Part shown: one piece after another, positions 4,776 through 8,895 of the stretch
How the letters are laid out: the number at the start of each line of letters is the position of its first letter
Position numbering within the stretch: the stretch's first letter is position 1
NCBI GenBank assembly: GCA_016928525.1
Contig: JAFGKO010000086.1
Coordinates: forward strand, 1-8,895
DNA length: 8,895 bases
Source: Anaerolineales bacterium
GTDB taxonomy: Bacteria > Chloroflexota > Anaerolineae > Anaerolineales > Villigracilaceae
Reading direction: 5' to 3'
Translations under genes and position numbers: made by a program
The notes under the pieces: model-generated
Database searches by the model: none
What the model was told of the DNA's origin: nothing
What the model saw: only the letters and a program-made list of their open reading frames with translations

Positions 4776-6737
4776 CTATGCCTGGAAAAAGGAATCCGGC
4801 GCGGTGATAGGCGTGTCGGTGGCGGCTTGCAACACATCATCCCAACTGGCATTGGAAGCTCGAAGGGACGAGAACGTGGCATACTCATAGATATCGCGCT
4901 GCGGGTTGTCCAGCGCCAACAGGCGCACGAGGCGGTGCGTTCCATTGGCGTAAACAGTTTCTGTTGCCGGGTTAGTGAACCCACCCGCCCAGCGGAAAAT
5001 AAACTCATCAACGCGCATTCCATGACCCAGGTGGGGGATCGGGATCACCCAGTCGGGCAGATTGATGCAGCCGTGCGTGAAGCGCCGCAGGATGGTCTCC
5101 TGACGGACAGTCTCGGCCCATAGATGCCAGGGGGAGCCATGTATGGCAAAGCCTGCCTGATCGAGATATGCGCTGCCATGCAAGAACGTACTGAAGGGCA
5201 CACCCGGATAGTTGGGCATGTCCCGCGAGATATAGGCTCGTTGCAGGGCAGACACTTTGCGCGGCGTGTTTTCAGTGTTGACGATCACCGGAGTGCGCAG
5301 AATGGGGGTTAGTCCTTCAAACAGAATCATGTCCCGCGCAAAGATATCGAGCAGGATAAACTTGTCGATCTCCTCCGGCCCACCCGTGATATGGCCCAGC
5401 GGTGCAGTCGTCACGTCGCGATCGATCACTTGCAGGGCTTCCATGCGCATATACACAGGCCAGGGAAATGAGTCATCCCAACGATCATCGGGAATGAGTT
5501 CGACCCAGCCGTTTTCATGTGGAAAAAAACGGACCAATGCGCCATACATCAGGTATGTTGTGCCGAAGATGGACGACGACCGGACAGGATTATCGATGCG
5601 CGGCGCGCCCCAACCGGGAGCCGTGTAGAGGGGCACCCCCGTTTCGCGCACAAATCCATAGTTCAGTTCGCCAGGATAGACCATGCTGGATGGAGACGTA
5701 TTGCGGGCGTAATCGTTGGGATGCTGATAACGCTGGTAGAGGCGGATCGATTCCGCAACCTGCTGCATAACACTATTAACCGTTTCGTCAGTTTCCGTGG
5801 CGGACATTAACGAGATCAGGTACGACCCGCCGTCTTCCATCAGCCACACGCCGGCATCGTTGCGCACCGTCGTTCCCACTTCGACAGGGCGCAGTATACC
5901 CTCTTTGCTGTAGTGGTCCGTATAGGCGATTGCCCGCTCGAGCGATGAAACATATGCCTCAACGGTGACGGATAACAGTTGGCGCGTCGCTAGAATTGAG
6001 TTCTGGAAATGGGAATTGCTTTCCCAGCGTGGATCGTTACTCGCCTGGGCCAGGAAGCGAAAGATCCGCGCGATCTCGGCTGCCGACGTATGGTTTACAC
6101 CTCGCAGGGCCAGATTATCAGCCAGTACATTATCCGGGTCAAAACGGTCATCTCTATAGCCATTGGTAGGGGTGCTGAATTCCAGGAAGTCCCAGCCATA
6201 CAGGCCATAATGCAGGCCAAGATAGGCCGGATCCAGCAAGAAGTTGTTGAAGGCGATGATTGGGTTGCCCGCTTTCAACCGATTCGCAACTTCCGCCAGG
6301 ACATAACCTGTCTTCTGATTGTTGCTAAACACTGCCATGCTGTAGACCGCAGAGCCAGGTTCGTCGTTCCACACCTCCTGTGGCGTATACAGATAGTAGT
6401 ACAGCACTGCCGCCGATTTGAAAGAACTCGCCATCGGATAGAGACGGTCGGGCTGGATTTCGATGACGAAATTCTCTATTTGACTTGGTTCCAGATGAGA
6501 GAAGTACAGCGACATTTCGTGATCCTGAAAAGTGGCCTGCAATGTTCGCCGGATTTCACGCACAACCCCCGGCTCATCGAACCGCCGGAGAGCAGCCTCT
6601 GCCCAGCCAGGGCCCCAAAATGAGGCGCTGAATGCGGCGGCGGATCCCGCCATCAATTTGAGTGCTTGACGGCGAGTTAGGACAGAGGTCGCATGCTCAG
6701 ACGGTGCGGAAGAGGATTGCGATAGATGGAGAACCAT
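4776..6737 (-). CDS. Tat-exported L,D-transpeptidase (YkuD) fused to a beta-lactamase-like serine hydrolase domain
   Basis: The product has 653 residues. The start at 6737 has SD AAGGGAG (6754-6748) 10 nt upstream. Residues 21-50 (TRRQALKLMAGSAAAFSASF onward) form a twin-arginine signal with a hydrophobic core ending near AEAA, so it is exported folded. Residues ~60-335 resemble the class A beta-lactamase/PBP fold: SSFK supplies SxxK (S104, K107), and FSNN (S138-N140) matches the SDN loop. The KTG-strand position reads EVGTTVRNDAG (286-296), with the lysine replaced. Residues ~365-420 (VPLYTAPGWGAPR...NGWVELIPDD) are SH3-like. The C-terminal YkuD domain has IHGSPWHL (H533) and FTHGCINLPDW (H555, C557), the catalytic signature for 3-3 cross-links in peptidoglycan or for attaching proteins to it. 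The YkuD part looks active; the hydrolase part may be degenerate or a binding module. Confidence 0.88.
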   Translation of the reverse strand: MVLHLSQSSSAPSEHATSVLTRRQALKLMAGSAAAFSASFWGPGWAEAALRRFDEPGVVREIRRTLQATFQDHEMSLYFSHLEPSQIENFVIEIQPDRLYPMASSFKSAAVLYYYLYTPQEVWNDEPGSAVYSMAVFSNNQKTGYVLAEVANRLKAGNPIIAFNNFLLDPAYLGLHYGLYGWDFLEFSTPTNGYRDDRFDPDNVLADNLALRGVNHTSAAEIARIFRFLAQASNDPRWESNSHFQNSILATRQLLSVTVEAYVSSLERAIAYTDHYSKEGILRPVEVGTTVRNDAGVWLMEDGGSYLISLMSATETDETVNSVMQQVAESIRLYQRYQHPNDYARNTSPSSMVYPGELNYGFVRETGVPLYTAPGWGAPRIDNPVRSSSIFGTTYLMYGALVRFFPHENGWVELIPDDRWDDSFPWPVYMRMEALQVIDRDVTTAPLGHITGGPEEIDKFILLDIFARDMILFEGLTPILRTPVIVNTENTPRKVSALQRAYISRDMPNYPGVPFSTFLHGSAYLDQAGFAIHGSPWHLWAETVRQETILRRFTHGCINLPDWVIPIPHLGHGMRVDEFIFRWAGGFTNPATETVYANGTHRLVRLLALDNPQRDIYEYATFSSLRASNASWDDVLQAATDTPITAPDSFFQA

Positions 6738-6752
6738 GGATGTTGTACTCCC

Positions 6753-6806
6753 TTAAACCGACGCCACGACTGGCCAGGCAAAAATCGAAGCGTTACATTG
6801 ATTCAT
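6753..6806 (-). CDS. Possible 17-residue leader ORF upstream of the L,D-transpeptidase gene
   Basis: ATG 6806-6804 is preceded by AAGGGAG (6819-6813) at 6 nt, an ideal ribosome site, and opens MNQCNASIFAWPVVASV, ending in TAA at 6755-6753. That stop lies inside the Shine-Dalgarno of the downstream gene (TTTAAGGGAG), and the ORF ends 15 nt before its ATG. This is the arrangement of translationally coupled leader peptides. The composition shows no regulatory codon run. It could also be a chance ORF; no coding evidence beyond the start context is available. Confidence 0.35.
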   Translation of the reverse strand: MNQCNASIFAWPVVASV

Positions 6807-7016
6807 CCTGATCTCCCTTCAAGAGACTCTCATCGTGTGCAATAATCCATTTTGCGGGCAATTGAGCACCACACGGCTTTACGGTAGTCGTTATGGATAA
6901 AGAACTCATCAATGGGTAGAATGCTCCCCCTCGCCCACGGTGTTTTTTCAACAAAGCCTGGTTTCTGGCATATCGTGAGCGAGAGGTGTCATCAGCCGAT
7001 GTTTCATTTTTGCGCG
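6807..7016. other. Intergenic region between the secreted-protein gene and the transpeptidase gene
   Basis: It must hold the promoter for the minus-strand transpeptidase gene, but I find no convincing -35/-10 pair and no clear terminator for the upstream gene. Nothing else is recognised. Confidence 0.45.
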
Positions 7017-8321
7017 CTATAGGTTATACCTGTCCCTGTGCTCCAAAGGAAGCTCCATCGTTAACAGTCCCTTGCCGTTTCCCTTGCCGTTACCGTTTCC
7101 TTTTTCATTGCCGTTGTCCTTGCCGTTCCCATTACCATTTCCCCTACCGGGCGGGCCATCCTCCTCATTGCGAACGGAATGACCGCGTCCATCGCCGATG
7201 GTGAAGCCCGGCGCAAGCTCAGAGGGATCCACGATGGGGTAATCGCGCATGATGTGGCCCCAACCTATGCCGGAATTCCGCTTGTCGATGATCTCTTGCG
7301 GCGGCACGCCTGCGGCAGCGGACAGCAGATAAACCCGCGCAATCTCGCCAGCGCCATAGCCCTGTGCCCGCAGCAGTTCAACTTCATCATAGGTCACGCC
7401 GAAGTTATCCACCAGCGTCACGATAACTGTGTCACACCCCCTGTCGCCACAGGTGATGACACCAGTTGCGTCTGTGCCATCACACGGGCCGACCCTATCA
7501 CCATGCCCCATGTGAGCCGGGATCGCACTCGCGCTGATGCTGATGCTATGAGCGTTATCTGGATTGCCAGGGGGAACGTGGCAGATCGTTGCCTTCTGAT
7601 CGGCGGTATCGAAATCGATATCCACATTGGTATCAAACAACACGACAATATCAGCCAGAATGCGACCATCCGGCAGGAGTTCTCCGCTGACCGTAACGAA
7701 TCTACCGTGTTCCAGCAGTACGTCCGTCTGGTCCACCAGCAGTACAACAATGGTATAGTCAAGCGTGATTGCGCCGAGTACTTGATCGTAGGAGGTAATC
7801 ATCCCGGTTACGTCTAGCAGGATTGGGGGTACAACATCGGTGATGATATCGAAACCGTCGTCAAGTAAGCTGGCACTCTGTGAAATCTCGATGGCTAGAA
7901 TTCGCCCATCGAAAAGCTGAAAGCCGCGCACGTAGACTGTCAGCCCGTCCGTAAGCTCGAAATCAGGACGTTCCGCGATGATAATGATGATGCCATCGAG
8001 TTCGAAAATACCTGTATCCGCACGATAATTCTGCACCAGGCCAACAACCTCAATATAGGCGGAGACGCCCTCAACGTTGGTGGTCTCGGTAGTGGTGTCA
8101 AGGGAAGTCGCCGGGCAAGGGCCTTGCGTATCTCCGTGAGCGAGATGGGCATCCAGTGCGTTCGCGCTGACCGTAATGGTATGTGCATTGGCGGGATTGC
8201 CCGACGGGATATGGCAGATGGTCACTTTTTCGTTGTTACCCTGTGCAGCAACCATCCCGCTCACGAGCATCAGGCTCATGAGTGATAGGGTGAATGAGGT
8301 GAATAAGGTTCGGTATCGCAT
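7017..8321 (-). CDS. Secreted multidomain protein with duplicated Cys/His-HGD module and C-terminal Gly/Asn/Lys tail; function unknown
   Basis: The product has 434 residues. ATG 8321 has AGGAG 10 nt upstream. Residues 1-26 are a Sec signal peptide (LFTSFTLSLMSLMLVSG core, cleavage near VAA). Two 38-residue modules, at 32-69 (TICHIPSGNPANAH... AHLAHGD...GPC) and 243-280 (TICHVPPGNPDNAH... AHMGHGD...GPC), share 24 identical positions including two Cys, four His and one Asp. Between them are two beta-rich segments (~88-146 and ~167-226) that each end G(x)LxDGRILAxxI and resemble DUF5666-type OB-like domains. Residues ~300-360 hold GYGAGEIARVYLLSAAAGVP and GIGWGHIM, a helical repeat type I associate with Chloroflexota. 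The tail (~393-418) is a Gly/Asn/Lys repeat. No membrane anchor or sorting signal follows, so it is probably released or loosely held to the wall. A role in metal binding or surface structure is speculation. Confidence 0.75.
   Translation of the reverse strand: MRYRTLFTSFTLSLMSLMLVSGMVAAQGNNEKVTICHIPSGNPANAHTITVSANALDAHLAHGDTQGPCPATSLDTTTETTNVEGVSAYIEVVGLVQNYRADTGIFELDGIIIIIAERPDFELTDGLTVYVRGFQLFDGRILAIEISQSASLLDDGFDIITDVVPPILLDVTGMITSYDQVLGAITLDYTIVVLLVDQTDVLLEHGRFVTVSGELLPDGRILADIVVLFDTNVDIDFDTADQKATICHVPPGNPDNAHSISISASAIPAHMGHGDRVGPCDGTDATGVITCGDRGCDTVIVTLVDNFGVTYDEVELLRAQGYGAGEIARVYLLSAAAGVPPQEIIDKRNSGIGWGHIMRDYPIVDPSELAPGFTIGDGRGHSVRNEEDGPPGRGNGNGNGKDNGNEKGNGNGKGNGKGLLTMELPLEHRDRYNL
7068..7145 (-). 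repeat. Low-complexity Gly-Asn/Gly-Lys coding repeat
   Basis: The DNA is a degenerate tandem array of GGNAA(C/T/G) codon pairs, seen on the plus strand as repeated TTGCCGTT/TTCCC units, encoding about 26 residues of alternating Gly with Asn or Lys. Such arrays expand and contract by slippage and give flexible basic tails to secreted proteins. Confidence 0.7.
7482..7595 (-). repeat. Second copy of the Cys/His-HGD module (intragenic repeat)
   Basis: It encodes residues 243-280. The pattern shared with the first copy is K-TICH-P-GNP-NAH-I---SA-A--AH--HGD--GPC. Confidence 0.75.
8115..8228 (-). repeat. First copy of the Cys/His-HGD module (intragenic repeat)
   Basis: It encodes residues 32-69, starting directly after the signal peptide. 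It is identical to the second copy at 24 of 38 positions, with conservation concentrated at Cys, His, Gly, Pro and Asp. Confidence 0.75.
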
Positions 8322-8334
8322 TGTTTATTAGCTC

Positions 8335-8353
8335 CTGTGGATCCTATCCACAG
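8335..8353 (-). promoter_or_regulatory. Perfect 8-bp palindrome next to the ribosome-binding site of the secreted-protein gene
   Basis: On the minus strand CTGTGGAT, a 3-base loop AGG, and ATCCACAG form a perfect hairpin or dyad. Its last two bases are the first two of the AGGAG Shine-Dalgarno (8336-8332), 14 nt before the ATG. In RNA it could mask the ribosome site; in DNA it could be an operator close to the likely transcription start. Confidence 0.5.
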
Positions 8354-8357
8354 TTTC

Positions 8358-8386
8358 ATAATCAGTATAGTGAGGTGGAGTCTCAA
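8358..8386 (-). promoter_or_regulatory. Candidate promoter of the secreted-protein gene
   Basis: On the minus strand TTGAGA (8386-8381) and GATTAT (8363-8358) are separated by 17 bp, each matching 4 of 6 consensus bases. An alternative better -10, TATACT (8370-8365), lacks a spaced -35. Either would start transcription at or just before the palindrome. Confidence 0.35.
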
Positions 8387-8533
8387 GAGCGTCACAAAAA
8401 ACGGGATAGTGTCCGGCTATATGCCCCCACTTGAGGGTGGATTACAACCGCGCGAGCACCTGGCGACCTCGTATGGTTCAAAAATTAACCTGAGCGAAGA
8501 AGCGTATTTTCCCTAAGCAACAAAACGACTGGA

Positions 8534-8571
8534 AAAACCCGGTAAGTGTGCTAAGCTTGCCGGGTTTTGTT
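8534..8571 (+). terminator. Strong intrinsic-terminator hairpin inside the IS leader
   Basis: AAAACCCGGTAAG (8534-8546) pairs with CTTGCCGGGTTTT (8556-8568): 13 bp with one G-T pair and a 9-base loop, followed by GTTTTGG. It lies 34 bp before the transposase ATG and does not end any visible plus-strand gene. It probably blocks outside transcription from entering the transposase, as known for several IS elements. Its A-rich left arm means it may also act on the minus strand. Confidence 0.7.
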
Positions 8572-8602
8572 TTGGCCTGAAACGGGAAAGGCAAGAAGGA
8601 AA

Positions 8603-8866
8603 ATGGTCTTTCGTGTGATCTTGTATGTCTGGGAGTTTCTGTTGGATGTGTTGGCCATTAGTCGGCTGACGGACGATGAGAAAGAGTTAGAAATCCTGTT
8701 GTTGTGGCAGCAACTGCGCACCGTCGAACGAAAACAAGAGCGAGGTCCGCAGATTCCACGGTGGCAGAAAGTACCGCTCGTGGCGTTAGTCCTGCGCTTG
8801 AAGCAGCAAGCCCGTCAGTCACACCAGGCTCTGGAGGACAGCATGCGGTTGTTCAAACCGGGGTGA
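8603..8866 (+). CDS. Integrase-type transposase N-terminal fragment (87 residues), stops early
   Basis: ATG 8603 is preferred because AGAAGGA lies directly upstream and MVFRVILYVWEFLLDVLAIS aligns with the start of the left-edge transposase. An in-frame ATG at 8567 lies inside the terminator. The product continues EKELEILLLWQQLRTVERKQ, IPRWQKVPLVALVLRL and RLFKPG, then TGA at 8864-8866. In the relative, FKP continues into ETVLDWHRALVRWKW, so this copy breaks exactly at FKP. The following bases TGATCCCCGAATAAAGTG do not look like this family, which suggests another insertion or a decay point at about 8862. The HTH second half and DDE core are absent in the visible part, so it is probably non-functional. 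Whether homology resumes beyond the window is unknown. Confidence 0.7.
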   Translation: MVFRVILYVWEFLLDVLAISRLTDDEKELEILLLWQQLRTVERKQERGPQIPRWQKVPLVALVLRLKQQARQSHQALEDSMRLFKPG

Positions 8867-8895
8867 TCCCCGAATAAAGTGTGGTTAATTCGGCA

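Larger units (their letters stand above)
8410..8895 (+). mobile_element. 5' portion of another IS, running to the right edge
   Basis: The probable left end TGTCCGGCTATATGCC (8410-8425) resembles the TGTGCCGGCTACTT ends of the other elements. Thirty bases in, GATTACAACC (8440-8449) and then CCTGGCGAC repeat the leader of the left-edge element. A terminator-type hairpin and a transposase start follow. It lies directly upstream of, and diverges from, the secreted-protein gene. Confidence 0.5.

Noticed and set aside
6009..6623. Long plus-strand frame opposite the transpeptidase
   Set aside because: It is antisense to a well-supported gene with clear domains, without a ribosome site or recognisable motif.
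7060..7145. Tandem TTGCCGTT-like units considered as a CRISPR or regulatory repeat
   Set aside because: The units are codon-phase coding repeats for Gly-Asn/Gly-Lys, with no spacers.
7179..7817. Long plus-strand frame opposite the secreted protein
   Set aside because: It is a shadow of the repeat-rich minus-strand gene; the minus frame has a signal peptide, SD and duplicated modules.

Overview
The window looks like an accessory, insertion-sequence-rich stretch of a bacterial chromosome, most likely from the Chloroflexota. The clade is inferred, not proven. The integrase-type transposases have the style common in that phylum (N-terminal xLEIxLLRQQL, C-terminal HDYY/HHDY tails), and the secreted protein carries a GYGAGEIA...GIGWGHI module that I associate with Chloroflexota proteins. 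No tRNA, rRNA or CRISPR array is visible.

Layout. (1) 1-540, minus strand: 5' part of an integrase-type transposase running off the left edge. (2) 541-929: mostly non-coding, with an orphan helix-turn-helix fragment (581-682) that has a good ribosome-binding site but no normal start codon. (3) 930-1366, plus: a compact hicB-hicA toxin-antitoxin pair in antitoxin-first order. (4) 1391-2677, plus: a full-length 1287-bp IS with perfect 15-bp inverted ends, whose transposase is split by a +1 shift at a T6 run. It sits inside the 5' remnant of a related but different IS on the minus strand (2678-2988). (5) 3023-3523, plus: a small TPR-like protein starting just past that remnant's end. (6) 3719-3836, plus: two abutting 3' tails of transposases, apparently another IS-into-IS insertion. 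(7) 8321 back to 3930, minus: three envelope-directed genes. They encode a secreted protein with a duplicated Cys/His module, a Tat-exported beta-lactamase-like/L,D-transpeptidase fusion (preceded by a possible 17-codon leader ORF), and a rhomboid intramembrane protease. (8) 8410-8895, plus: 5' part of another IS, with a strong terminator-type hairpin between its left end and its transposase start.

How it fits together. The two edge transposases are close relatives facing outward in opposite orientation, so the interior lies between two related IS arms. The three minus-strand genes all act at or beyond the cytoplasmic membrane (peptidoglycan cross-linking, membrane proteolysis, a secreted matrix- or surface-type protein). 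Gaps of 195-280 bp and a hairpin after the transpeptidase gene suggest separate transcription units, so a joint pathway is only a possibility. The most under-described item is the secreted 434-residue protein. I see no convincing new defence or multi-gene system; the strongest structural story is the repeated insertion of related IS elements into one another at IR-end|GGT junctions.
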